From Rhizobium sp. 16-488-2b (GTDB taxonomy: Bacteria; Pseudomonadota; Alphaproteobacteria; Rhizobiales; Rhizobiaceae): a stretch of DNA of 64,000 nucleotides. The position numbers and the translations under genes are program-made. The notes below the pieces were generated by a model, which was not told where the DNA came from, did no database searches, and saw nothing but the letters and a program-made list of their open reading frames with translations. Numbering within the stretch: the first letter of the stretch is position 1; each line of letters opens with the position of its first letter. Below, one piece after another: positions 40,788 to 49,424 of the stretch. The DNA is taken from contig NZ_JAGHMF010000004.1 in assembly GCF_017741815.1 (NCBI RefSeq), forward strand, positions 181,710 to 245,709, read 5' to 3'.

Positions 40788-42023
40788 TTACGAGTGCGCC
40801 ACATCCCCTCTCGGCCGCACCATCCACGAATAGGCCGCCCCGGCGATCAACAGCACGCAGGTGCCCAGAAACACCGCCCGCATGCCGATATGCCCGCCGA
40901 CGAAGCCGCCGAGGATCGGGCCGGCGACCTGGCCGACATATTGTGAGGAGACCGACCATCCGAGGATGCTGCCGGCCGCGCTGTCGGGGACGCTGTGGCG
41001 GATGACGGCGGAGATGCAGGGGAGCAGGCCGCCGAGCGCCACGCCCATCAGGAAGCGCAGCACGATCAGCTGCCATGACGACGTCACGAAAGCCTGCGGG
41101 ATCAGGAGCAGGCCGGCAATGCCGAGCGCGCCTGCGATGACCGGCCAGTGGCCGATCCTGTCCGCGAGCTTGCCCAGCCGCGAGGCCGAAAGGATGCTGC
41201 CGAGGGCCGCCGCGGACATGACGATGCCGGCGATAACAGTCACCCTCGCCGCGTCGTCCACAAGCTGCGCGACATAGACGGTGATGATCGGCTCGATCGA
41301 CATGTTGGCGAGCATCAACAGCATACCGGTGAAGAGCATGGCGATGACGGGCCGCTTGTCCGGTATCGAGGCCCAGCCGCCGCTCTGCTTGGCGGCCTTC
41401 TTGCGGGCAGGGGACTTCTCCTCCTTGATGAGGCAAAGCGTGGCGAGAAAGGCGAGGAAGATCATCGCGCCGGCGGCCAAAAACGTGCCGCGAATGCCGA
41501 TCAGGGGCGGCAGCACGCCGCCGATCAGCGGCCCGACGAGATTGCCGGCCATGATGCCCGAGGCCAGCGTCCCCAGCGCCCAGGCCGACCGATCCTTCGG
41601 CGTCTGCGTCGCCACCAGCACCATCGAGCCGGATGAGTAGCCGCCCGCGAGCCCAACGAAGAGCCGGAGCGCCACCAGCTGCCAGACGTTTCCGGCCATG
41701 CCCATCAGCGAGATTGCAACGGTCATGCCGAGGCTGGCGCGCACCAGCATCAGCTTGCGCCCGTAGATATCGCCCAGCCGTCCCCAGAGCGGCGCCACGA
41801 AGGCGGCGGCGAAGAAGGTGGCGCCATAGGCGATCCCCGACCATTGCACGATGGCGGCATGGTCGCTGACGCCGAGCTCCTCGACGTAGAGCGGCAGGAA
41901 GGGAAGAAGCAGCGTCATGGCCACGATGGTCGTGAATGAGCCGACAAGCGAAACCGCCAGGTTGCGTTTCCAATGGATCGAGCCTGGCGCATCCGCGCCG
42001 GCATCCTCTGTCTTGTCACTCAT
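40788..42023 (-). CDS. MFS transporter, drug-efflux type
   Basis: 411 residues from the ATG at 42023 (AGAAGG upstream). Twelve predicted helices. The loop 2-3 motif GRLGDIYGRKLMLVRA is the MFS signature, repeated weakly as SRLGKLADRIG in the second half. The family resembles the DHA1 multidrug/MdtG group. Substrate unknown. No regulator lies directly next to it. Confidence 0.88.
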   Translation of the reverse strand: MSDKTEDAGADAPGSIHWKRNLAVSLVGSFTTIVAMTLLLPFLPLYVEELGVSDHAAIVQWSGIAYGATFFAAAFVAPLWGRLGDIYGRKLMLVRASLGMTVAISLMGMAGNVWQLVALRLFVGLAGGYSSGSMVLVATQTPKDRSAWALGTLASGIMAGNLVGPLIGGVLPPLIGIRGTFLAAGAMIFLAFLATLCLIKEEKSPARKKAAKQSGGWASIPDKRPVIAMLFTGMLLMLANMSIEPIITVYVAQLVDDAARVTVIAGIVMSAAALGSILSASRLGKLADRIGHWPVIAGALGIAGLLLIPQAFVTSSWQLIVLRFLMGVALGGLLPCISAVIRHSVPDSAAGSILGWSVSSQYVGQVAGPILGGFVGGHIGMRAVFLGTCVLLIAGAAYSWMVRPRGDVAHS

Positions 42024-42303
42024 GTCAGGGCCTTCTGCATTATCGATCGTCCACATCGCAAGAGAAAGGCGGCACTGATGTCGATCACAAACCGGTCAGG
42101 CCCGGGCGAGGGCCGGGCGGAGCGGGTGAGGAAAGACAGGAGAGCCTCCGTTTCCGGTGGCACGCCATCGGTATAGCCCCGCTGCCGACAGGCCATCAAG
42201 GACGGATAAGGGGCCATTCGGTTCGCTCGACGTCGGATTCCGGCCGATAGGGCTGGCCTTTTGCTTGGGCGACCGCAGTTTCCGAAAGAGGAGGATAACC
42301 GAC

Positions 42304-42651
42304 ATGACGGATGAAACCGACACCGGGCGCGAGAAAACAGTCCGCGCCCTCTACGCCGCCTATATCGACGGCCGCAGGGATATCGTCGCTGCCATGCTGA
42401 CGGAGGACTTCACCTTCTCCAGCCCGCGCGACGACCATATCGACCGCGACGCCTATTTCGCACGCTGCTGGCCGGTGCCGCCGCCCTTCCGCACCATGGA
42501 GATCGAATATCTCGGCCTGTCAGGCGATGAGGCCGTGGTGCGCTATCGCGCCGTAAAGCACGATGGAGGAGCGTTCCGCAACATGGAAACGCTCCGCTTC
42601 AGAGATGACAGGCTTGCCGCCGTCGAGGTCTATTTCGGCCGTGAGGCCTGA
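42304..42651 (+). CDS. SnoaL/NTF2-like small protein
   Basis: 115 residues from the ATG at 42304 (GAGGAGG upstream). The helical N-terminus (VRALYAAYIDGRRDIVAAML), followed by FTFSSPRDDHIDRDAYF and curved-sheet strands ending RLAAVEVYFG, is the NTF2-like cone fold. Such proteins are often isomerases or ligand-binding proteins; the substrate is unknown. It converges on the downstream membrane-protein gene with only four bases between their stops. Confidence 0.8.
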   Translation: MTDETDTGREKTVRALYAAYIDGRRDIVAAMLTEDFTFSSPRDDHIDRDAYFARCWPVPPPFRTMEIEYLGLSGDEAVVRYRAVKHDGGAFRNMETLRFRDDRLAAVEVYFGREA

Positions 42652-42655
42652 GACC

Positions 42656-43159
42656 TCACGCAACCACGCGCCGCGCCTGGCCGCGCGAGACGAGGAAAGC
42701 CTGCGCAAGGCTACCCGCCGCAAACAGCACCACCCAGATCAAAAGGGCCGTCTGCACCGGCGGCGAATCCGGGCCGTTGCCGATCGGGTGTGAGGGCGGC
42801 AGGCGCGACAGGGTCTCGTTGATCCCCGGCACCCAGAGCAGGAAATAGGTGAAGGAAAAGCCGAGGTTCCTGAGATAGGGGATCAGCCGCCCGAGAAAGC
42901 CAAGCTTGGGCAGCACGAGACAGATGCCGGAGACGAGAAGCACGATGATCGCAAGCGCATGGCCGGGATTGAAGCCGCCGGTGGACGACAGGCCGAAGGC
43001 GCTGATGGCGGAAAGCGCAAGCGTTGCGAGGTAGACCTTGCCGACCGTCGTCTCCGGGCGAATGGCGCGGTATTTGGCGAAGCTGTAGAGCCCGGCGATG
43101 GCTGGGATGATGCTGATGGCGGTGTGGATCTCACCGAGAAGCGAAAGCGGATTGGCCAT
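42656..43159 (-). CDS. Four- to five-helix membrane protein controlled by neighbouring TetR regulator
   Basis: 167 residues, mostly hydrophobic, with helices near 8-28, 43-62, 66-86, 100-115 and 138-158. No recognised enzyme motif. A candidate TetR operator lies 19 bases before the start, sharing a 14-bp core with the site upstream of the tetR gene. This makes it the probable regulated target. The function is unknown; membrane stress or small-molecule transport would be guesses. Confidence 0.7.
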   Translation of the reverse strand: MANPLSLLGEIHTAISIIPAIAGLYSFAKYRAIRPETTVGKVYLATLALSAISAFGLSSTGGFNPGHALAIIVLLVSGICLVLPKLGFLGRLIPYLRNLGFSFTYFLLWVPGINETLSRLPPSHPIGNGPDSPPVQTALLIWVVLFAAGSLAQAFLVSRGQARRVVA

Positions 43160-43177
43160 GTCTGTTTCCTTTTGTGG

Positions 43178-43195
43178 ACCAACTAGTCGGTCGGT
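43178..43195 (-). promoter_or_regulatory. TetR operator at the membrane-protein promoter
   Basis: On the minus strand ACCGACCGACTAGTTGGT. The core ACCGACTAGTTGGT also occurs upstream of the tetR gene at 43845-43858. Confidence 0.7.
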
Positions 43196-43256
43196 TTTAT
43201 GGGCAAATGAGGGGCAAAGAGATGCGCATGCACGTCATGTCTGAGATAGTAGCGAT

Positions 43257-43832
43257 CTAGCCGGTCAGCCTCTGCAGCGCCGGCTGGGTAATGTTTGCAT
43301 AGAGTTCGGCGTCGCCACCGGCGACCCGCGCCGCCAGCATGGCGCCGTGCACCGTGGCGACGAGAATGCGGGCGCTGCGCTCCGCATCCTCGTTACTCGT
43401 CAACTCGCCCTTCTTCAGCCCCTCGTCGATGAAGCCGGCAAGCCTTGCGATCAGCTCGTCGAAATGCGCCTTCACCTGTTCGGCGACCTCTGGCGGCAGG
43501 CTCGGCAGTTCGGCGGCGAGAAGCGCGGCTATGCAGAAGGGTGCGTTGTTGTCGCGGATGCATTGTTCCCAGAAGCCGACATAGCCGGCAAGCCGCCTGT
43601 CGGCGCGCGGCTCATGCGCCGCCATCGCCCCCATCCCATCCTCTGTCGCCTGCCGGTAGCGGGCGATTACCGCCACCGCGAGATCGGCCTTGCCGGGAAA
43701 GTGATGATGGATCGTCGCCTTGCCGATGCCGACCACCGCGGAGATATCCGCATAGCTGAAGGCGTTGTAGCCGCGGCTGACGATCAGCGCCTGCGCGGTG
43801 TCGAGAATGCGTGTGTATGTATCCGATGCCAT
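43257..43832 (-). CDS. TetR-family transcriptional regulator
   Basis: 191 residues from the ATG at 43832. The DNA-binding domain (RILDTAQALIVSRGYNAFSY, ADISAVVGIGKATIHHHFPGKADL) is canonical. The C-terminal ligand domain (FCIAALLAAELPSLPPEVAE) is of the group with a TetR_C-type helix bundle that often responds to small organic molecules. An inverted repeat with the same core occurs both at its own start and at the next gene downstream, so it likely represses both. Confidence 0.9.
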   Translation of the reverse strand: MASDTYTRILDTAQALIVSRGYNAFSYADISAVVGIGKATIHHHFPGKADLAVAVIARYRQATEDGMGAMAAHEPRADRRLAGYVGFWEQCIRDNNAPFCIAALLAAELPSLPPEVAEQVKAHFDELIARLAGFIDEGLKKGELTSNEDAERSARILVATVHGAMLAARVAGGDAELYANITQPALQRLTG

Positions 43833-43844
43833 GCGTGGATGTCT

Positions 43845-43862
43845 ACCGACTAGTTGGTCGGT
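43845..43862 (+). promoter_or_regulatory. TetR operator at the tetR promoter
   Basis: ACCGACTAGTTGGTCGGT, an imperfect dyad 12 bases upstream of the tetR start. Confidence 0.7.
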
Positions 43863-43967
43863 CGTCAACGGGGCGCACGGAAACGTGACTGCGAGCTGAA
43901 ACTGGCATTGCCGGCAGCGCGGGGCAGGGCACCCGCACGCCGTTACGGTTCGCTCCACGCGCGGATG

Positions 43968-44417
43968 TCAATCCTCGTAGAGCTTCGATTTCTTCGACCA
44001 TTTGCGCCAGGGGTGCAGCTCGTAGTGCGGCATGTCCCAGCCGTCCCTGATATCGCCGTTCATGTCCCAATCGCCGCCCCAGCGCAGCTTCAGCGGCTTT
44101 CCGTCAAGACCTTCGAGCCCAAGCTTCTCGGGCAGCGGCAGGATGACTTTGGAGAGCCGGATGAAAGCCTGCTTGTTCTTCCAGTCATACGGCGCCGGTA
44201 ACAGATCGAAGGCGATTGCTGGCACATAATTATGCGCTGAATCGCCGAAATGCACCTTCGAAAAGCCGCCATTGAACGCCCGCTCCTGCGCATCGCGCCC
44301 GCGCGTCGAATCGAGCACCTTGAAATCGACCTCACGGATCGCCGCCTGGGCGATCGCCTGCAGATGCGGATGGCATTTCGCAAGGGCGGCAAGCGATGCG
44401 CTGCTGAAATGAAACAT
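43968..44417 (-). CDS. M15-family L,D-/D-Ala peptidase, phage-endolysin-like
   Basis: 149 residues from the ATG at 44417 (GGGAGGA upstream). The zinc site is visible: FGDSAHNYVPAIAFD (S-x-H-x6-D) and MPHYELHPW. The N-terminal VDFKVLDSTRGRDAQERAF is the usual start of the VanY/L-alanyl-D-glutamate endopeptidase domain of phage lysins. It has no signal peptide, so it would need a holin or lysis to reach its peptidoglycan target. There are no phage genes nearby, so it may be a domesticated prophage or gene-transfer-agent remnant. Confidence 0.82.
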   Translation of the reverse strand: MFHFSSASLAALAKCHPHLQAIAQAAIREVDFKVLDSTRGRDAQERAFNGGFSKVHFGDSAHNYVPAIAFDLLPAPYDWKNKQAFIRLSKVILPLPEKLGLEGLDGKPLKLRWGGDWDMNGDIRDGWDMPHYELHPWRKWSKKSKLYED

Positions 44418-44552
44418 GACATCCTCCCATGCCGCGCCATCTGGGGGCCGGCGTCGGAAGGTTAGCGAAAGGGAGGTTGCGCGTACACAAATCGAGCGCA
44501 ATCATTGATTGCGTAAAGGGCGGCTGTATGGCTGAAGACAGGGCGCGCCGCC

Positions 44553-44912
44553 TCACTCGTCCGGCAAGATCCCCATCCGCTCGGTCTCGAGTTCCGTGCC
44601 TAGCTCCACCGCCTTGGTCTTCTTGTCGTAGATGCAGAAGTAGCTGACGAAGCCGTTGGCGCCCTTCGGCTTGCCCGTCACCAGCGCCATGCCGAAATTC
44701 TCGCTGCCGAAGGGATCGACGACGGCATGCGGCAGTTCGATCTGCGCGCGCGCCGCCATCTCGCATTTTCCCTGCACTTCGGCTGCAAAGTCTTTCCAGG
44801 CGTCACCCGAGGAGGCCAAGGCGGTGCCGCCGGCGAGCAGAAGAGCCGCGATGATGACGGCCGCAAAGCCGATCGGATGGAGCATAGGGTGCCCTGTAAC
44901 GCCAAGCCTCAT
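44553..44912 (-). CDS. Small secreted hypothetical protein
   Basis: 119 residues from the ATG at 44912 (GAGGG seven bases upstream; an ATG at 44885 is the alternative). The signal peptide ends near GGTALA. The mature part, with WKDFAAEVQGKCEMAARAQI, DPFGSENFGMALVTGKPKGA and a YFCIYDKKTKAVELGTEL strand pair, is a small periplasmic domain with two cysteines. It matches uncharacterised rhizobial exported proteins. No function can be given. Confidence 0.65.
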   Translation of the reverse strand: MRLGVTGHPMLHPIGFAAVIIAALLLAGGTALASSGDAWKDFAAEVQGKCEMAARAQIELPHAVVDPFGSENFGMALVTGKPKGANGFVSYFCIYDKKTKAVELGTELETERMGILPDE

Positions 44913-45139
44913 ACTGAGCCCTCGCACATTTTCGGCCCTCGCGCCCAAGCTTGGAAGGCCATGCCATAAAGCACTGTCATCATGATTGATTTGCGCCTTG
45001 CATGCCAAGCCCTTAGCGCGGTTAAATTTTCTTCCGCAACGGTCTTTTTTGACGTTTCGCAGGTTGCCTCACCAAGCTTGCGCTCCTATGTTCCCGCACA
45101 CCTGCCGATTACGCAAACTATTGCCAAAAGGAGACGACC

Positions 45140-45742
45140 ATGGCTTTTGAATTGCCTGAACTTCCCTACGACTACGAAGCGCTGCAGCCTTTCATGTCGA
45201 AGGAAACCCTGGAGTTCCACCACGACAAGCACCACAAGGCTTATGTCGACAACGGCAACAAGCTTGCGGCGGAAGCCGGTCTCGCCGACCTCTCGCTCGA
45301 AGACGTCGTCAAGAAGTCCTTCGGCACCAATGCCGGCCTCTTCAACAACGCTGCCCAGCACTACAACCACGTCCATTTCTGGAAGTGGATGAAGAAGGGC
45401 GGCGGCGGCAACAAGCTGCCTTCCAAGCTCGAAGCGGCCATCAACTCCGATCTCGGCGGCTATGACAAGTTCAAGGCCGATTTCGTCGCTGCCGGCACCA
45501 CCCAGTTCGGCTCCGGCTGGGCCTGGGTTTCCGTCAAGAACGGCAAGCTCGAAATCTCCAAGACCCCGAACGGCGAAAACCCGCTCGTCCACGGCGCCAC
45601 CCCGATCCTCGGCGTCGACGTCTGGGAACACTCCTACTACATCGACTACCGCAACGCCCGTCCGAAGTACCTCGAAGCCTTCGTCGACAGCCTGATCAAC
45701 TGGGACTACGTCCTGGAACGCTACGAAGCCGCAACCAAGTAA
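45140..45742 (+). CDS. sodB: Superoxide dismutase (Fe/Mn type, probably Fe)
   Basis: 200 residues with the complete metal-ligand set: His27 (FHHDKHH), His77 (AAQHYNHVHFW), Asp160 and His164 (GVDVWEHSYYIDY). The Gln at 73 in NNAAQ is the position typical of Fe-SODs. It dismutates superoxide in the cytoplasm. It has a strong ribosome binding site (AAAGGAG) and its own terminator, so it is a single-gene transcript. Confidence 0.96.
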   Translation: MAFELPELPYDYEALQPFMSKETLEFHHDKHHKAYVDNGNKLAAEAGLADLSLEDVVKKSFGTNAGLFNNAAQHYNHVHFWKWMKKGGGGNKLPSKLEAAINSDLGGYDKFKADFVAAGTTQFGSGWAWVSVKNGKLEISKTPNGENPLVHGATPILGVDVWEHSYYIDYRNARPKYLEAFVDSLINWDYVLERYEAATK

Positions 45743-45765
45743 GCCGGTTTTCTAGAGAGTGACGA

Positions 45766-45800
45766 GAACACCCGGTGGAGACGCCGGGTGTTTTTGTTTT
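45766..45800 (+). terminator. Intrinsic terminator of sodB
   Basis: ACACCCGG (45768-45775), loop of eight, CCGGGTGT (45784-45791), then TTTTGTTTT. Confidence 0.9.
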
Positions 45801-45840
45801 GTGTCACATCCCTGTCACCCACCCCACCTAATCCGGCACC

Positions 45841-46689
45841 ATGACCCAATCGCTCCCCCTGTTCCGCTTCGGCGTCGTCGCCGACCCGCAATATGCCGCC
45901 CGCGAGCCGCATGCCGGCATGGATCGTTATTACGAAAACAGCCCCGCCAAGCTGAAAGCCGCAATCGAGGTGTTCAACGCCGAGGATCTGAGCTTCGTCA
46001 TCACGCTGGGCGACATCATCGACCGCGATTTCGCAAGCTTCGACGCCATCCTGCCCGTCTATGACGCCCTGAAGCACGACAATCTGTTCCTGCTCGGCAA
46101 TCACGACTTCGCCGTCGCACCCGAGCACTTGGAAGACGTCGCCGCCCACCTCGGCATGCCGGCGCCCTATTACAGCCTCGCCAATCACGGCTGGCGCTTC
46201 ATCATGCTCGATGGCAACGAAGTCAGCACCTTCGCCCCGCCGGAGGGCCACCCCTACCGCGAGATCGCCGCCGAGAAGCTCGCCGAACTCCGCGCCGCCG
46301 GTGCCATCAACGCCGAAGCCTGGAACGCCATGATCAGCGACCGCCAGTTCGATTGGCTGAAAGCCGAGATCGAAGACGCCGCCGCGCGCGGCGAACGCGT
46401 CATTGTCATGAACCACTACCCAGTCTATCCGCCCAACCAGCACGATTGCTGGGACCGCGAACGCATGATCGAGCTGCTGACAAAAAGCCCCAACGTCATG
46501 GCCTATTTCAACGGCCACAACCACGTCGGCAATTACGGCGCGGTTGACGGCTGCCACTTCGTCAACTTCAAGGGCATGGTCGACACCGAGACCGAAAACA
46601 CCTTTGCCATCGTCGACGTCCACGCCGACCGCATCGAAATCCGCGGCTTCGGCCGCGAGGAGAGCAGGGTGCTGGCGCTGAGGGCTTGA
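45841..46689 (+). CDS. Metallophosphoesterase, ADPRM-like (ADP-ribose/CDP-alcohol diphosphatase type)
   Basis: 282 residues. Calcineurin-type motifs in order: FGVVADPQY, ITLGDIIDRD, LLGNHDF, VMNHYPVYPPN and YFNGHNHVGNYG. The whole resembles the eukaryotic Mn-dependent ADP-ribose/CDP-alcohol diphosphatase ADPRM more than UshA or CpdA types. It likely hydrolyses a nucleotide diphosphate bond in the cytosol; the substrate is inferred from resemblance. It converges on the AraC-type gene with two bases between stops. Confidence 0.85.
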   Translation: MTQSLPLFRFGVVADPQYAAREPHAGMDRYYENSPAKLKAAIEVFNAEDLSFVITLGDIIDRDFASFDAILPVYDALKHDNLFLLGNHDFAVAPEHLEDVAAHLGMPAPYYSLANHGWRFIMLDGNEVSTFAPPEGHPYREIAAEKLAELRAAGAINAEAWNAMISDRQFDWLKAEIEDAAARGERVIVMNHYPVYPPNQHDCWDRERMIELLTKSPNVMAYFNGHNHVGNYGAVDGCHFVNFKGMVDTETENTFAIVDVHADRIEIRGFGREESRVLALRA

Positions 46690-46691
46690 GC

Positions 46692-47606
46692 CTAAGCCGC
46701 CGCCGTCTCCATCGGCAAACCTCTCATCTCGCTGACATCCCGCTTCGGCGGCGTGCCGAACATGCGGGTATATTCGCGGCTGAACTGCGAGGCGCTTTCG
46801 TAGCCCACCTGATAGGCGGCGCTTGCCACGTTGGCGCCGTCGGTGACCATCAGCCGGCGGGCTTCGAGCAGGCGCATGTGCTTCTGATATTGCAGCGGCG
46901 TCATCGAGGTCAGCGTCTTGAAATGCTGGTGGAACGAGGACGGGCTCATGCGCGCCACGGCCGCCAGTTCCTCGATCCTGACGGGTTCGGCGAAATTGTC
47001 GCGCAGCCGGTAGATCGCGTCGCTCATCCGCCGCGCATGGCTGCCGGGCAGCGCCAGCTTGCAGATCTCGCGGCCGTTCGGCCCGGTCAGCAGCCAGTAG
47101 CAGATCTCCCGCATGATCGAGCGCGCCAGCACGGGGATCGCCTTCGGCGTCGCCATGAGGTTGAGCAGCCGGCGCACGCAATCCTGCAGCGCTTCGTCGA
47201 AATCCTGCACGAAGACGCAGGCGATCCCGTCGCCGGATGGCTTGGGCGGGTTTTCGAGGTCATCCATCACCTCGCGCATCAGGACAGGATCGAAATCGAT
47301 GTTGAGCCCGAGATAGGGCTGCTCGGGGCTGGCCTCGACGATCTGGCCGGATGCGGGGAGTTCGACGGTGACGATGAGGAGCTGGTTCTCGCCATAGTCG
47401 AGCACCCGGTCGCCGCTCAGGATCCGCTTGGCGCCCTGCAGTACCACGCAGATGGTCGGCCGGTAGATGCGGTGATGCGGTATCACTGGCTGGCTGACGC
47501 GCGAGATCGCCAGCCCCGGCACGGGCACGGGCATGGCAAACGACCCGTCGCCGCCGCCGACCGTATCGATATAGCGCGACACCATGTCCTTCAGCGCTTC
47601 CGCCAT
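46692..47606 (-). CDS. AraC-family transcriptional regulator
   Basis: 304 residues from the ATG at 47606 (GGAGAG upstream). The N-terminal AraC_N ligand domain (residues about 20-190, PTICVVLQGAKRIL) is followed by two HTH motifs at 210-300 (RIEELAAVARMSPSSFHQHF and VASAAYQVGYESASQFSREY, ending RMFGTPPKRD). It is divergent from an SDR dehydrogenase with a perfect 8-bp dyad between them, the usual layout for an AraC-type activator and its target. Confidence 0.92.
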   Translation of the reverse strand: MAEALKDMVSRYIDTVGGGDGSFAMPVPVPGLAISRVSQPVIPHHRIYRPTICVVLQGAKRILSGDRVLDYGENQLLIVTVELPASGQIVEASPEQPYLGLNIDFDPVLMREVMDDLENPPKPSGDGIACVFVQDFDEALQDCVRRLLNLMATPKAIPVLARSIMREICYWLLTGPNGREICKLALPGSHARRMSDAIYRLRDNFAEPVRIEELAAVARMSPSSFHQHFKTLTSMTPLQYQKHMRLLEARRLMVTDGANVASAAYQVGYESASQFSREYTRMFGTPPKRDVSEMRGLPMETAAA

Positions 47607-47631
47607 GCTGCTCTCCATCAAAACCACTGGG

Positions 47632-47648
47632 AGTGATCTTAGATCACT
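47632..47648. promoter_or_regulatory. Perfect dyad between AraC-type regulator and SDR gene
   Basis: AGTGATCT, one base, AGATCACT. It lies in the AraC/SDR divergent region, 26 bases from the AraC start. AraC proteins more often bind direct repeats, so another regulator is possible. Confidence 0.5.
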
Positions 47649-47766
47649 GGCTTCAGGCCGCAAGTCGATTGGAGGAATAGGCAAGAAATTCGAGAGTTCC
47701 GGCATTCAGCAGAGAGGGTGTGCAGGCGTAGCATCAGGCCATCGAATGAGCCCCAAGGAGCCTGTC

Positions 47767-48546
47767 ATGCCGAGTGAAAATCAAGCAAATTCAACGAACA
47801 AGATCGCCATCGTCACCGGAGGTGGTCGCGGCCTCGGCCGCAACACGGTGGTCAGCCTCGCCAGGCGCGGCGTCGATGTCATCCTGACCTACAACACGAA
47901 TAAGGCAGAAGCCGAAAGCGCCGTCGCCGAGATCGAGGCGGCCGGCGCCAAGGCTGTCGCCCTCCAGCTCGACACCGGCAATGCCGGTTCGTTCGACGCT
48001 TTCGTCGCAAGCGTCCGGCAGGCGCTGGAAGCCTTCGGAGCCAGGGATTTCGATTATCTCGTCAACAATGCCGGCACCAGCTACCACGCCTCGATCGCCG
48101 AGACGACCGAGGAGGCCTTCAACGGCCTCGTCAATGTCCACCTGAAGGGCGTCTTCTTCCTGACGCAGAAGCTCTTGCCGCTGATGGCCGATGGCGGCCG
48201 CATCATCAACATCTCGAGCGGTCTTGCCCGCTTCAGCGTTCCCGGCAGCTCTGCCTATGCGGCCATGAAGGGCGCCATCGAGGTCTTCACCCGCTATTTG
48301 GCCAAGGAGCTCGGCGCCCGCGGCATCACCGCCAACACCGTTGCACCCGGCGCCGTGATGACCGATTTCAGCGGCGGCATCGTTCGTGACAATCCCGTGG
48401 TCAACAAGATGGTCTCCGACATGACAGCACTCGGCCGCCCCGGCGTCGCCGACGATATCGGCCCGATGATCGCCTCGCTGCTCTCTGAGGACAATCGCTG
48501 GGTCAACGGCCAGCGCATCGAAGTCTCCGGCGGCGCCGCCCTCTGA
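47767..48546 (+). CDS. SDR-family oxidoreductase
   Basis: 259 residues from the ATG at 47767 (AAGGAG upstream). Classical SDR motifs: TGGGRGLG cofactor loop, NNAG, the catalytic Ser in INISSGL, and Y-x-x-x-K in SAYAAMKGAIEV. TGGGRGLG followed by an acidic-free loop (TYNTNKAEAE) suggests NADP(H). Likely a 3-ketoacyl reductase-like or short-chain alcohol dehydrogenase controlled by the divergent AraC-type gene. Confidence 0.92.
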   Translation: MPSENQANSTNKIAIVTGGGRGLGRNTVVSLARRGVDVILTYNTNKAEAESAVAEIEAAGAKAVALQLDTGNAGSFDAFVASVRQALEAFGARDFDYLVNNAGTSYHASIAETTEEAFNGLVNVHLKGVFFLTQKLLPLMADGGRIINISSGLARFSVPGSSAYAAMKGAIEVFTRYLAKELGARGITANTVAPGAVMTDFSGGIVRDNPVVNKMVSDMTALGRPGVADDIGPMIASLLSEDNRWVNGQRIEVSGGAAL

Positions 48547-48591
48547 GGATGAGAAACGGCCGTCCCCGTGATCCCAGCCACGGGGACGGCG

Positions 48592-49296
48592 TCAGATCGC
48601 CGAAACGGCGGCCGGCGTCTGTGTCCACCCCGAGGTCCAGAGCGTCCGCAAACCGTCGCCTTCGCCCTTGAAGAAGCCCTCGGCCTCCACGCAGCGCTCG
48701 ACCCTGTCGCTGCGGAAATTGCGGATCGCCTCGCGCAGCTCGCACCATGCAACGATGTTCGAGCTCTGCGAGTAATAAATGAGCGCGATCGGCCGGATCG
48801 TGCGCTGGCTGCCCCGGCCGAGCTCGTCGCGATAATCGAGCCTCAGCTTCCGCTCGTCGCGGATAGCGCCGCGCACTAGCGAGAGGTCCAGCCCCTCCGG
48901 CGAAGGCGCGATCGTGCCCCAGGCATAGAGCGCCTTTCCCTCCATCGCCTCTCGCAGCGGGGCCGGCACGGCACCTGAAATCTTCTGGTTCACCCTCTTG
49001 GCCGCCTGCTTCAGCGCCGCGTCGCCGGTGCGCTCCACCAGCGCCAGCGACAGCACGATCGCCTCCATCTCCTCGATCGTAAACATCAGCGGCGGCAGGT
49101 CGAAGCCGGGCCGGAGGATATAGCCAATCCCGCGCCCGCCCTCGATCGGCACGCGCATCGCCTGCAGCGCCGCAATGTCGCGGTAGATCGAGCGAACGGT
49201 CACCTCCAGCGCTTCGGCCATGACGGCGGCCGTCACCGGCCGTTTCGCCAGCCGCAGCAGCTGGATGATCTCGAAAAGCCGGGACGCCTTGCGCAT
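48592..49296 (-). CDS. HTH-WYL (YafY-like) transcriptional regulator
   Basis: 234 residues from the ATG at 49296 (GGAGGAGAGG upstream). The N-terminal DeoR-type HTH (RLFEIIQLLRLAKRPVTAAV, VTVRSIYRDIAAL) is followed by a WYL domain (RPIALIYYSQSSNIVAWCEL, REAIRNFRSDRVERC). It is divergent from a LysE-type exporter 128 bases away, a frequent pairing, so it probably controls that exporter in response to a ligand bound by the WYL domain. Confidence 0.9.
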   Translation of the reverse strand: MRKASRLFEIIQLLRLAKRPVTAAVMAEALEVTVRSIYRDIAALQAMRVPIEGGRGIGYILRPGFDLPPLMFTIEEMEAIVLSLALVERTGDAALKQAAKRVNQKISGAVPAPLREAMEGKALYAWGTIAPSPEGLDLSLVRGAIRDERKLRLDYRDELGRGSQRTIRPIALIYYSQSSNIVAWCELREAIRNFRSDRVERCVEAEGFFKGEGDGLRTLWTSGWTQTPAAVSAI

Positions 49297-49424
49297 ATCC
49301 TCTCCTCCGCCAAACGCTCCTGACACTACACTGTCAGTTGGGCCGTCGTACAGATCACTCTATCGAATTGAAATTCAACGGTATCCGCAAGCTCTGCATC
49401 GCGGATCGACGATAGGCAACTGAC

